64,000 nucleotides of DNA, taken from NCBI RefSeq assembly GCF_936928535.1, contig NZ_CAKZHY010000125.1:1-64000 (forward strand). The letters run 5' to 3'. Positions 16,830-25,771 of this stretch are shown piece by piece (position 1 is the stretch's first letter; the number at the start of each line of letters is the position of its first letter). The notes under the pieces are model-generated. The model ran no database searches. It worked only from the letters and a program-made list of their open reading frames with translations, and had not been told where the DNA came from. The stretch comes from an uncultured Bradyrhizobium sp. (GTDB taxonomy: Bacteria > Pseudomonadota > Alphaproteobacteria > Rhizobiales > Xanthobacteraceae). The position numbers and the translations under genes were made by a program.

Positions 16830-17099
16830 CGCGTCGAAACGTAAGCATTTCACACGGAATTTTTGCGGTGATCCGCCGCGTAGTTCTGCGGTGGTTGGCT
16901 GCGGTATTTCGATAGCGTCGTTAATTTAATCTTTGTGCCTTGCCCGTAAATGTACTCGTCACATGCCGCGGCGGCCCGAATTGAATGTGGGCCTGAAGTT
17001 CCACCAGTGCACCCGAGTAAAACGAGCCGAAGATTTTCGAGCGCGAGGGCGATGCTGCCTGCGCAATGCAAGACAATTTCTCAACGAGGAGACATTTGA

Positions 17100-18776
17100 A
17101 TGTTCGGTCGCAAGTCCCAAGGTGATGCACAGGCTCGGCTCGATGCCATTGGCCGCTCGCAGGCGATGATCGAATTCAACCTTGATGGGACGATCGTCAC
17201 GGCGAACAAGAATTTTCTCGATGCCCTCGGCTATCGGCTCGACGAAATCCAGGGCAAGCATCACTCCATGTTCGTGCCGTCCGACCAGCGCGACACCGCG
17301 GAATACAAGGCGTTCTGGGCCGCGCTGAACCGCGGCGAGTATCAGGCGCGCGAATTCAAGCGAATCGCCAAGGACGGCCACGAGATCTGGATCGAAGCAT
17401 CCTACAATCCGGTGCTCGACGGCGACGGCAAGGCGGTGATGGTCGCCAAGATTGCGACCGACATCACTGCGAAGAAAATCCGGAGCATGACGGACGCCTC
17501 CAAGATCGCCGCCAGCAGCCGTGCCCAGGCCGTGATCGAGTTCAAGCTCGACGGCACCATCGTCGCTGCCAACGAGAATTTCTGTAACGCGCTCGGCTAT
17601 TCGCTCGCCGAGATCCAGGGCAAGCATCACAGCATGTTCGTCGCACCCGCCGAACGTGACAGCGCCGCCTATCGCGAGTTCTGGGCGAAGCTCAACCGCG
17701 GTGAATACCAGGCCGGCGAGTTCAAGCGCATCGGCAAGGGCGGCCGCGAGGTCTGGATTCTCGCTTCCTACAATCCGATGCTCGACGAGAACGGCAAGCC
17801 GTTCGGCGTCGTCAAATACGCAACGGACGTGACCGCGGAGAAGCTGAAAAACGCCGACCGCGCCGGCCAGATCGAAGCCATCGACAAGGCGCAGGCCGTG
17901 ATCGAGTTCAACATGGACGGCACGATCATCACCGCCAACGCTAACTTTCTCGCTGCGCTCGGCTACTCCCTGGCTGAGATCAAAGGCAAGCATCACAGCA
18001 TGTTCGTCGAACCCAGCGAGCGTGACGGCACGGCCTATCGCGAGTTCTGGGCTGCGCTCAACCGCGGCCAGTACCAGGCGGGCGAATACAAGCGCATCGG
18101 CAAGGGCGGCAAGGAGGTCTACATCCAGGCCTCTTACAACCCGATCTTCGATCTCAACGGCAAGCCGTTCAAGGTCGTGAAATACGCCACCGACACCACC
18201 AAGCAGGTGCTGGTCCGCATGGGCAACGAGCGCGTCCGCGGCATGATGGAATCGGTCGCCGCCGGCTCGGAGGAGCTCAACGCCTCGGTGCGGGAAATCT
18301 CGGAAGCGATGACCAAGTCCCGCGAGACCGCGATGAGCGCAGTCGATCAGGTCGCCGCCGCCGATGCCCAGGCCCAGCGCCTCACCGAAGCCGCGCAGGC
18401 GATGAGCGGCATCGTCGAGATGATCAACAGCATCACCGGCCAGATCAATCTGCTGGCGCTGAACGCCACGATCGAATCCGCCCGTGCCGGCGAGGCCGGC
18501 CGCGGCTTTGCCGTGGTGGCGTCCGAAGTGAAGAGCCTCGCCAACCAGGCCAAGCAGGCGACCGACAAGATCGGCCAGGAGATCGGCAGCCTCAACGGCA
18601 TCTCCGGCGACGTCGTCAGCGCACTGGGCTCGATCAAGCAGGCGATCAACAACGTCAGCGAATACGTCACCTCGACCGCTGCCGCGATCGAGGAGCAGAG
18701 CACGGTCACGAACGAGATGTCGACCAGCATGCAGCGCGCCGCCGCGGAGGCGGCTGCGATGGCGGCAAGGGCGTAG
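17100..18776 (+). CDS. Cytoplasmic methyl-accepting chemotaxis protein with three tandem PAS domains
   Basis: The 558-residue soluble chemoreceptor has no membrane segment or signal peptide. Three PAS domains repeat with an exact 366-nt (122-residue) period; each has an AxIEFxxDGTI opening, a GKHHSMFV motif and a C-terminal KxATDxT. They are followed by a methyl-accepting signalling domain with the conserved hairpin tip (GQINLLALNATIESARAGEA). The PAS type (GKHHSMFV, GEYQAGEFKR) resembles BdlA-like receptors, where PAS-bound cofactors sense redox or oxygen and control biofilm dispersal or taxis. ATG 17100 has ACGAGGAGAC upstream. No che genes are adjacent. A family B repeat follows the stop codon. 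Confidence 0.9.
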   Translation: MFGRKSQGDAQARLDAIGRSQAMIEFNLDGTIVTANKNFLDALGYRLDEIQGKHHSMFVPSDQRDTAEYKAFWAALNRGEYQAREFKRIAKDGHEIWIEASYNPVLDGDGKAVMVAKIATDITAKKIRSMTDASKIAASSRAQAVIEFKLDGTIVAANENFCNALGYSLAEIQGKHHSMFVAPAERDSAAYREFWAKLNRGEYQAGEFKRIGKGGREVWILASYNPMLDENGKPFGVVKYATDVTAEKLKNADRAGQIEAIDKAQAVIEFNMDGTIITANANFLAALGYSLAEIKGKHHSMFVEPSERDGTAYREFWAALNRGQYQAGEYKRIGKGGKEVYIQASYNPIFDLNGKPFKVVKYATDTTKQVLVRMGNERVRGMMESVAAGSEELNASVREISEAMTKSRETAMSAVDQVAAADAQAQRLTEAAQAMSGIVEMINSITGQINLLALNATIESARAGEAGRGFAVVASEVKSLANQAKQATDKIGQEIGSLNGISGDVVSALGSIKQAINNVSEYVTSTAAAIEEQSTVTNEMSTSMQRAAAEAAAMAARA

Positions 18777-18793
18777 GGCAAAAGATCACAATG

Positions 18794-18873
18794 TCATTCC
18801 GGGGCGCCTCGAAGAGGCGAACCCGGAATCTCGAGATTCCGGGTTCGATGCTTTGCATCGCCCCGGAATGACG
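18794..18873. repeat. Dispersed inverted repeat, family B
   Basis: The element starts GTCATTCCGGGGCG and ends CCCCGGAATGACG, with an inner palindrome around CCGGAATCTCGAGATTCCGG. It occupies the gap between the convergent chemoreceptor and mutS genes. The right half is almost identical to the copy at 23163-23244, differing at only a few positions. Confidence 0.88.
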
Positions 18874-18880
18874 GCAGCTC

Positions 18881-21619
18881 TCACTGCTTCGGCAGCTTGG
18901 CCTTCAACGCATAGAGCGCATCGAGGGCCTCGCGCGGCGACATCTCGTCGGGGTTGAGCGCCTTCACGGCGTCCATCAGCAGTTCGGCCTCGGTCGGCGG
19001 CGCGGCTTCGGCGGCGGCACGCGAGGGCACCGCGAACAATGGAAGATCGTCGGCGAGCGCGCGGGCGGTCTGGCCGCGGTCCTGCGCTTCCAGCTTCGCC
19101 AGCACCGATTTGGCACGTGTGATCACGGCCGGCGGCAGGCCCGCAAGCTTGGCGACCTGGATGCCGTAGGAGCGGTCCGCCGAGCCGGGCAGCACCTCAT
19201 GCAGGAACACGACATTGCCCTGCCACTCCTTCACCCGCACCGTCGCGTTGAACATGCGCGGCAGCTTGGCCGAGAGCGCGGTCAGCTCGTGATAATGCGT
19301 CGCAAACAGCGTGCGGCAGCGATTGTTCTCGTGCAGATGCTCGATCGCGGCCCAGGCGATCGACAGACCGTCAAAGGTCGCGGTGCCGCGGCCGATCTCG
19401 TCAAGGATGACAAGCGCGCGCTCGCCCGCCTGGTTGAGGATCGCGGCGGTCTCGACCATCTCCACCATGAAGGTGGAGCGGCCTCGTGCGAGATCGTCAG
19501 CGGCGCCGACGCGCGAGAACAGGCGATCGATGATGCCGATCCGCGCGCGGGTTGCCGGCACGAAGCTGCCGATCTGCGCCATCAAGGCAATCAGCGCGTT
19601 CTGGCGCAGGAAGGTCGATTTACCGGCCATGTTCGGGCCGGTGAGCAGCCAGAGCTGGCCGGACTTTTGCGCTGGCGCAGGCGAGAGGTCGCAGGCGTTG
19701 GCGATGAACGGCTCGCCATTGCGCTTGAGCGCCTGCTCGACCACGGGATGGCGTCCGCCCTCGATGGCAAAGCCGAGCGAGCCGTCGACCTCGGGCCGCA
19801 CGTAATTCTCGTCGACCGCGAGTTTCGCCAGTGACGTCGCAACGTCGAGCAGCGCAAAACCTTGCGCCGCGGCGCGTAAGTCATCGCTGATCGCGAGCGC
19901 CTTGGCGCACAGCCGCTCGAAGATCTCGAGCTCGAGCCCGAGGGCGCGATCGCCGGCATTGGCGATCTTGGCTTCGATCTCGCCGAGCTCCGAGGTGGTG
20001 AAGCGCACCTGGCCCGCCAGGGTCTGGCGATGGATGAAGGTCGCGTTCAGCGGCGCCGACATCAGCTTGTCGCCGTGCTGCGCGGTGACCTCGACGAAAT
20101 AGCCGAGCACGTTGTTGTGGCGGATCTTCAGGGCCTTCACGCCGGTGTCGTCGGCGTAGCGGGCCTGCATCGAGGCGACGACGAGACGCGAGGCATCGCG
20201 CAGGTTGCGGGCTTCGTCGAGCGCGGATTCGTAGCCGGCACGCACGAAGCCGCCGTCGCGCTTGATCAGCGGCAGCTGCTCGTCAAGCGCGCTGGCAAAC
20301 TCGGAAGCGAGCTCGCGCGAGGGACGCTGCAGCGCCGCCATCACGGCAGCGATCTCCTGCGGCGGCTGGTCGAGCTCGGACAGCCGCGCCAGCACCTGGT
20401 CGGCGGCGATGATGCCGTCGCGCAGGCCAGCGAGATCGCGCGGGCCGCCGCGACCGACCGAGAGACGGGCCAGCGCGCGCGACATGTCGGGCGCGCCGCG
20501 CAGGATGCTGCGGACATCCTCGCGCGTCGCCGAATCCGTAACGAAGGCACCGACGGCATCGAGCCGCCGTGCGATCGCCGGCGCATCGGTCAAGGGCGCC
20601 GCGAGCCGCTGCGCCAAAAGGCGCGAGCCGGCCGAAGTCACGGTGCAATCGATCGCATCGAGCAGCGAGCCGCGGCGTTCGCCGGCGAGCGTCCGCGTCA
20701 GCTCGAGATTGGCGCGCGTCGCCGGATCGATCGCCATGGTCGCGCCGGACGCTTCGCGCGCAGGCGGCGACAGCGGCGGGTGCTTGCCGACCTGGGTGCG
20801 GTCGACATAGGTGACGGCGGCAGCCGCGGCCGTAGCCTCCAGCCGCGACAGCTGCGCCAGCCCGTCCATGGTCGCGACCGCAAAATAATCGCAGAGGCGC
20901 TTCTCGGCGGTGGCGCTGTCGAACACGTCGCGGGTCACCGGCGTCACGGCCGGCAGCTCGCGAAAGATCTGGCCAAGTTCGTTATCGCTATAGAGCGCGT
21001 CGGTGACGACAGCCTCGTTCGGATTGATGCGGGCGAGCGTCGCGGCGAGTTCGCCGCCTGAGACTTCCGTCACCGAGAATTCGGCGGTCGAGATATCGAT
21101 CCAGGCCAGCCCGAAGCGGTCGCCGCCGGCGGATGAGCGCGCCCGCGCGATTGCCAGCAAATAATTGTTGGCGCGCGCATCGAGCAGCGTGTCTTCCGTC
21201 AGCGTGCCCGGCGTCACCAGCCGCACCACGCCGCGGCGCACGACGCTCTTGTTGCCGCGCGCCTTCGCCGCGGCCGGATCCTCGGTCTGCTCGCACACCG
21301 CGACACGATGGCCGGCTGAGATCAGGCGATGCAGATAGTCCTCGGAGCGCTCGACCGGCACGCCGCACATCGGGATGTCGTTGCCCTGATGCTTGCCGCG
21401 CTTGGTCAAGACGATGCCGAGCGTTCTCGAGGCGATCTCGGCGTCCTCGAAGAACAGCTCGTAGAAATCGCCCATCCGGTAGAACAGCAGCAGACCCTGA
21501 TGCGCCGCCTTGATCTCCAGGTACTGTTCCATCATCGGCGTGACGCGCGCGGCGGCTTCCGCCGGTGGCGCGGACGCTTCGTCGGGGGGCGGTAAAGGAA
21601 CGGGCTGTTGCATGGTCAT
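18881..21619 (-). CDS. mutS: DNA mismatch repair protein MutS
   Basis: The 912-residue protein recognises base mismatches and small loops and recruits MutL. The mismatch-reading motif is intact (GDFYELF; Phe52 and Glu54). The clamp and lever region follows, and then the ATPase domain with Walker A (LLTGPNMAGKST, near residue 660), Walker B (LVILDEIGRGTATFDG) and ATHYHELT. The length matches MutS1 of alphaproteobacteria. ATG 21619 lacks a clear Shine-Dalgarno; ATG 21613 is an alternative two codons in. A rhizobial-type repeat with a perfect 30-bp inverted repeat sits just upstream. It is divergent from the pcaF-type gene. Confidence 0.97.
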   Translation of the reverse strand: MTMQQPVPLPPPDEASAPPAEAAARVTPMMEQYLEIKAAHQGLLLFYRMGDFYELFFEDAEIASRTLGIVLTKRGKHQGNDIPMCGVPVERSEDYLHRLISAGHRVAVCEQTEDPAAAKARGNKSVVRRGVVRLVTPGTLTEDTLLDARANNYLLAIARARSSAGGDRFGLAWIDISTAEFSVTEVSGGELAATLARINPNEAVVTDALYSDNELGQIFRELPAVTPVTRDVFDSATAEKRLCDYFAVATMDGLAQLSRLEATAAAAAVTYVDRTQVGKHPPLSPPAREASGATMAIDPATRANLELTRTLAGERRGSLLDAIDCTVTSAGSRLLAQRLAAPLTDAPAIARRLDAVGAFVTDSATREDVRSILRGAPDMSRALARLSVGRGGPRDLAGLRDGIIAADQVLARLSELDQPPQEIAAVMAALQRPSRELASEFASALDEQLPLIKRDGGFVRAGYESALDEARNLRDASRLVVASMQARYADDTGVKALKIRHNNVLGYFVEVTAQHGDKLMSAPLNATFIHRQTLAGQVRFTTSELGEIEAKIANAGDRALGLELEIFERLCAKALAISDDLRAAAQGFALLDVATSLAKLAVDENYVRPEVDGSLGFAIEGGRHPVVEQALKRNGEPFIANACDLSPAPAQKSGQLWLLTGPNMAGKSTFLRQNALIALMAQIGSFVPATRARIGIIDRLFSRVGAADDLARGRSTFMVEMVETAAILNQAGERALVILDEIGRGTATFDGLSIAWAAIEHLHENNRCRTLFATHYHELTALSAKLPRMFNATVRVKEWQGNVVFLHEVLPGSADRSYGIQVAKLAGLPPAVITRAKSVLAKLEAQDRGQTARALADDLPLFAVPSRAAAEAAPPTEAELLMDAVKALNPDEMSPREALDALYALKAKLPKQ

Positions 21620-21935
21620 CAGAGCGTTTTCGAGTGAAGTGGGTACCGGTTCGCGTGAAGAAACGCGTCAAAACAGCAATCTTGGAGCGCGGTCCTGACC
21701 GCGCTCCAAGGCGGCGCAACCTACAAAATTTCGCCTCCTGCTCCTATCGCTTTGGCCCGATAGGGGAGGTTTTCCACGTTGTCCGCACCGCGGCATGCGC
21801 TGGCGGCGTGCGGGCCTGTCGGAACGCGCAAGCAACCGTCAATTGACCTGCCGCGGGCGCCCTCCTAAAACTCCGCCGACATCCAAGAATTTTGGAAGAA
21901 TTTTCGCCGAACCGCGGCATTCAGGGAGAACAACG
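21620..21935. other. Divergent intergenic region between mutS and the thiolase gene
   Basis: This 316-bp region must hold the promoters of both genes. Its mutS-proximal part (about 21622-21710) is a dispersed repeat described separately. The remainder shows no further gene. The thiolase ribosome-binding site (CAGGGAGAA) sits just before ATG 21936. Confidence 0.6.
21622..21710. repeat. Rhizobial dispersed repeat ending in a perfect 30-bp inverted repeat
   Basis: The stretch AGCGTTTTCGAGTGAAG, then GTACCGGTTCGCGTGAAG, leading into a hairpin at 21681-21710, resembles a common intergenic repeat I know from Bradyrhizobium and relatives. The terminal hairpin has a 14-bp perfect stem (CTTGGAGCGCGGTC/GACCGCGCTCCAAG) around a 2-nt loop. 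Only one copy is present in this window. It lies in the 5' region of mutS and may affect mutS transcription or mRNA. Confidence 0.7.
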
Positions 21936-23144
<1,209 letters not shown>

Positions 23145-23162
23145 CGGTCCACTGCGTGGACC

Positions 23163-23244
23163 GTCATCCCGGGGCAAGCCCGACAGGGGTGAACCCGGGA
23201 TCTCGAGATTCCGGGTTCGATGCTTCGCATCGCCCCGGAATGAC
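23163..23244. repeat. Dispersed inverted repeat, family B
   Basis: The element sits between the thiolase and intradiol dioxygenase genes. It has the same layout as 18794-18873: an inner CGGGATCTCGAGATTCCGGG palindrome and a GCATCGCCCCGGAATGACG end. The left end is degenerate (GTCATCCCGGGGCAAGCC). Confidence 0.85.
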
Positions 23245-23260
23245 GCGGAGAGATAACACC

Positions 23261-24154
23261 ATGATCATCGAGCGCGAGCAGGACGTTACGGCCGCGGCCC
23301 TTGCGGTGATGGAGCGGACATCCGATCCGCGGATGCGGCAGATCATGATGTCCTTGGTCAAGCATCTGCACGGCTTTGTCCGTGATGTCAGGTTGACCGA
23401 GAAGGAATTCCGCGACGCCACCGCCATCATCGCCGAACTCGGCAAGCTGACCACCGACACGCATAACGAAGTCGTGCTGATGGCCGGCTCGCTCGGCGTC
23501 TCGCCGCTGGTGTGCCTGCTCAACAACGGCGATCAAGGCAATACCGAAACCGATCAGTCGCTGCTCGGGCCGTTCTGGCGGTTGAACTCGCCGCGGGTGG
23601 AGAATGGCGGATCGATCGTCCGTTCCGAGACGCCGGGCGCGCCGCTGTTCGTCAATGGCCGCGTCGTCGACAAGGACGGCCGCCCCGTCGCGGGCGCGGA
23701 GGTCGATGTCTGGCACGCCTCGCCGGTCGGCCTCTACGAGAACCAGGACCCCGAGCAGGCCGACATGAATTTGCGCGGCAAGTTCACGACCGATGCCGAC
23801 GGACGTTTCGCCTTTCGCTCGGTGATGATGGTCGGCTATCCTATTCCGACCAATGGCGTGGTCGGCCGCCTGCTGGAGGCGCAGAGCCGGCATCCCTATC
23901 GCCCTGCGCATCTGCACGCCCTGATCTTCAAGCCCGGCTTCAAGGTGCTGATCTCGCAGGTCTACGATCCCAACGATCCCCATATCGACAGCGACGTGCA
24001 GTTCGGCGTGACGCAGGCGCTGATCGGCAAGTTCGTGCGTCACGAGACGCCGCACCCGACCGCGCCAGACATCACACCCCCCTGGTATTCGCTCGACCAC
24101 ATCTACCGGCTCGAGGCCGGGGAGGCGGTGCTGCCGCGTGCGCCGATCAAATAG
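23261..24154 (+). CDS. Intradiol ring-cleavage dioxygenase, hydroxyquinol/catechol 1,2-dioxygenase type
   Basis: The 297-residue non-haem Fe(III) enzyme opens catechol-type rings between the two hydroxyls. The N-terminal helical dimer domain (about 1-100) is typical of catechol and hydroxyquinol dioxygenases, not of protocatechuate dioxygenase. Expected iron ligands are present: Tyr in GLYENQ, Tyr in VGYPIPTN, and two His in YRPAHLH. The stretch DQSLLGPFWRLNSP looks more like hydroxyquinol 1,2-dioxygenases than CatA, but I cannot settle the substrate from sequence alone. ATG 23261 follows CGGAGAGATAACACC. The gene lies between the thiolase and pcaHG, pointing to one aromatic-acid catabolic locus. 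Confidence 0.82.
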   Translation: MIIEREQDVTAAALAVMERTSDPRMRQIMMSLVKHLHGFVRDVRLTEKEFRDATAIIAELGKLTTDTHNEVVLMAGSLGVSPLVCLLNNGDQGNTETDQSLLGPFWRLNSPRVENGGSIVRSETPGAPLFVNGRVVDKDGRPVAGAEVDVWHASPVGLYENQDPEQADMNLRGKFTTDADGRFAFRSVMMVGYPIPTNGVVGRLLEAQSRHPYRPAHLHALIFKPGFKVLISQVYDPNDPHIDSDVQFGVTQALIGKFVRHETPHPTAPDITPPWYSLDHIYRLEAGEAVLPRAPIK

Positions 24155-24212
24155 GGCCCGCCGGCCTGAAAGCCGGGCGCCAAGGGGTGCTAAAGCCGCT
24201 TCCCTAGATTAG

Positions 24213-24255
24213 TTATATTCTATAATGATTGGCGCAAATGTGGTCCGGCCGGACC
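24213..24255. promoter_or_regulatory. Candidate pcaHG promoter/operator region
   Basis: An AT-rich inverted repeat TTATA-TTC-TATAA (24213-24225) is unusual in this GC-rich DNA. A perfect 14-bp palindrome GGTCCGGCCGGACC follows at 24242-24255. Both lie between the dioxygenase stop codon and the GGGGAGGAG ribosome-binding site of pcaH. They are plausible binding sites for a LysR- or IclR-type regulator, but no regulator gene is nearby. Confidence 0.5.
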
Positions 24256-24280
24256 GAAATGGCCGGGGAGGAGTTCGCCA

Positions 24281-24982
24281 ATGACATTCATCTATCCCAC
24301 CGACAGCAACAAGGCGCATCCGCTGCCGCTGTCGCCCGAGTACAAGAGCTCGATCAAGCGCGCGCCGAACAAGCCCTTGATCCCGATGCGCCACACGCTG
24401 TCGGAACTGACCGGCCCGGTCTACGGCCACGAGACCGTGCGCGAGGGCGACAACGATCTCACCACCCAGCACCAGGGCGAGCCGCTCGGCGAGCGCATCA
24501 TCGTGCACGGTCATGTCCGCGACGAGGACGGCCGCGGCGTGCCCAACTCGCTGGTCGAGATCTGGCAGGCCAATGCCTGCGGCCGCTACGTCCATGTCCG
24601 CGACCAGCATCCGGCGCCGCTCGATCCCAACTTCACCGGCGCGGGCCGCACCGTGAGCGACGCATCAGGCTATTATCGCTTCGTCAGCATCAAGCCCGGC
24701 GCCTATCCCTGGGGCAATCACCACAATGCCTGGCGCCCCGCGCACATCCATCTGTCGGTGTTCGGCCATTCCTTCGTCAGCCGCCTGGTAACGCAGATGT
24801 ACTTCCCGGGCGATCCGCTGTTCCCGTTCGATCCGATCTTCAACTCGGTGCCGGACGAGAAGGCGCGGATGCGCATGGTCTCGTCATTCGACCTGGAGAA
24901 CACCAAGCCCGAATGGGCGCTGTGCTACCGCTTCGACATCGTGCTGCGCGGCAAGAACGCCACCCCCATGGAGACCAAGTAA
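24281..24982 (+). CDS. pcaH: Protocatechuate 3,4-dioxygenase beta subunit (PcaH)
   Basis: The 233-residue catalytic subunit binds Fe(III) and, with PcaG, converts protocatechuate to 3-carboxy-cis,cis-muconate. The iron ligands are visible: Tyr103 (CGRYVHV), Tyr142 (GAYPWGN), His155 and His157 (RPAHIHLSVFG). Also typical are the N-terminal PLIPMRHTLSELTGP and the YFPGDPLFPFDPI region. ATG 24281 follows a strong GGGGAGGAG site. It is separated from pcaG by one base, so the subunits are almost certainly translated together. The usual pcaC, pcaD and pcaQ neighbours are absent. Confidence 0.95.
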   Translation: MTFIYPTDSNKAHPLPLSPEYKSSIKRAPNKPLIPMRHTLSELTGPVYGHETVREGDNDLTTQHQGEPLGERIIVHGHVRDEDGRGVPNSLVEIWQANACGRYVHVRDQHPAPLDPNFTGAGRTVSDASGYYRFVSIKPGAYPWGNHHNAWRPAHIHLSVFGHSFVSRLVTQMYFPGDPLFPFDPIFNSVPDEKARMRMVSSFDLENTKPEWALCYRFDIVLRGKNATPMETK

Positions 24983-24983
24983 C

Positions 24984-25586
24984 GTGCAGGATTCTGTGAA
25001 GCCCGATGGGATCACGCCGTCGCAGACGGTCGGCCCGTTCTTCAAATACGGCCTGACGCCGACAGGCGATTACGCCTGGAACGACGCCTTCACCAATTCG
25101 ACGCTGACGCCTGACGTTTCCGGCGACCGCGTCCGCATCGAGGGCCGCGTGCTCGACGGCGACGGCGCGACCGTCCCCGACGCCATGCTGGAGATCTGGC
25201 AGGCGGATGCGCAGGGGCGCTACGCCGATCCGCAGGACAAGCGCGCGCTGCCGAATGCGAGCTTCCGCGGCTTTGCCCGCTGCGGCACCGACAAGGACGG
25301 AAATTATTCCTTCGACACCATCAAGCCGGGCCCGGTGCCCGATGCCGACGGCAAGCCGCAGGCGCCGCACATCGTGCTGGCGGTGTTCGCGCGCGGCATG
25401 CTGCGGCATCTCTATACCCGCATCTATTTCAGCGACGAGGCCGGCAACGCATCCGATCCCGTGCTGACGCTGGTGCCGGCCGACCGCCGCGCCACCCTGA
25501 CCGCGGTGCGCGAGGCCGGCAAGGCGGTCTATACGCTCGACCTGCGCTTGCAGGGCGATAACGAGACGGTGTTCTTCGACGTGTGA
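24984..25586 (+). CDS. pcaG: Protocatechuate 3,4-dioxygenase alpha subunit (PcaG)
   Basis: The 200-residue alpha subunit shares the intradiol beta-sandwich fold with PcaH but lacks the full iron-ligand set. It begins with the family-typical GITPSQTVGPFFKYGL and contains DAMLEIWQADAQGRY, PHIVLAVFARGMLRHLYTRIYF and a C-terminal LRLQGDNETVFFDV. It uses a GTG start one base after the pcaH stop codon, a sign of translational coupling. A weak hairpin (CCGGCG/CGCCGG, about 25593-25612) follows the stop codon and may end the pcaHG transcript. Confidence 0.94.
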   Translation: MQDSVKPDGITPSQTVGPFFKYGLTPTGDYAWNDAFTNSTLTPDVSGDRVRIEGRVLDGDGATVPDAMLEIWQADAQGRYADPQDKRALPNASFRGFARCGTDKDGNYSFDTIKPGPVPDADGKPQAPHIVLAVFARGMLRHLYTRIYFSDEAGNASDPVLTLVPADRRATLTAVREAGKAVYTLDLRLQGDNETVFFDV

Positions 25587-25771
25587 GGCAAGGACCGGCG
25601 ACATGAGCCGCCGGCACTCGTTCTTCTCACTGAGCGCAGAACGATCGAGATTGCATCGCATTCCCGTAATTTCCCGGGGTGCTTGCGATGCGATTCTTGC
25701 GCGCAGAAAGTCCGTGTTTACCGCAATCCGCTAGCCTCGTCCCAATTTGGCGCGGGCTATTGGATTGTTTC

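Noticed and set aside
17164..17900. Regular direct repeats suggesting a CRISPR-like array
   Set aside because: They are coding PAS repeats at 366-bp spacing, with no short spacers. No CRISPR array is present in the window.
20030..21061. Plus-strand open frame across mutS
   Set aside because: Antisense shadow of mutS, with atypical composition.
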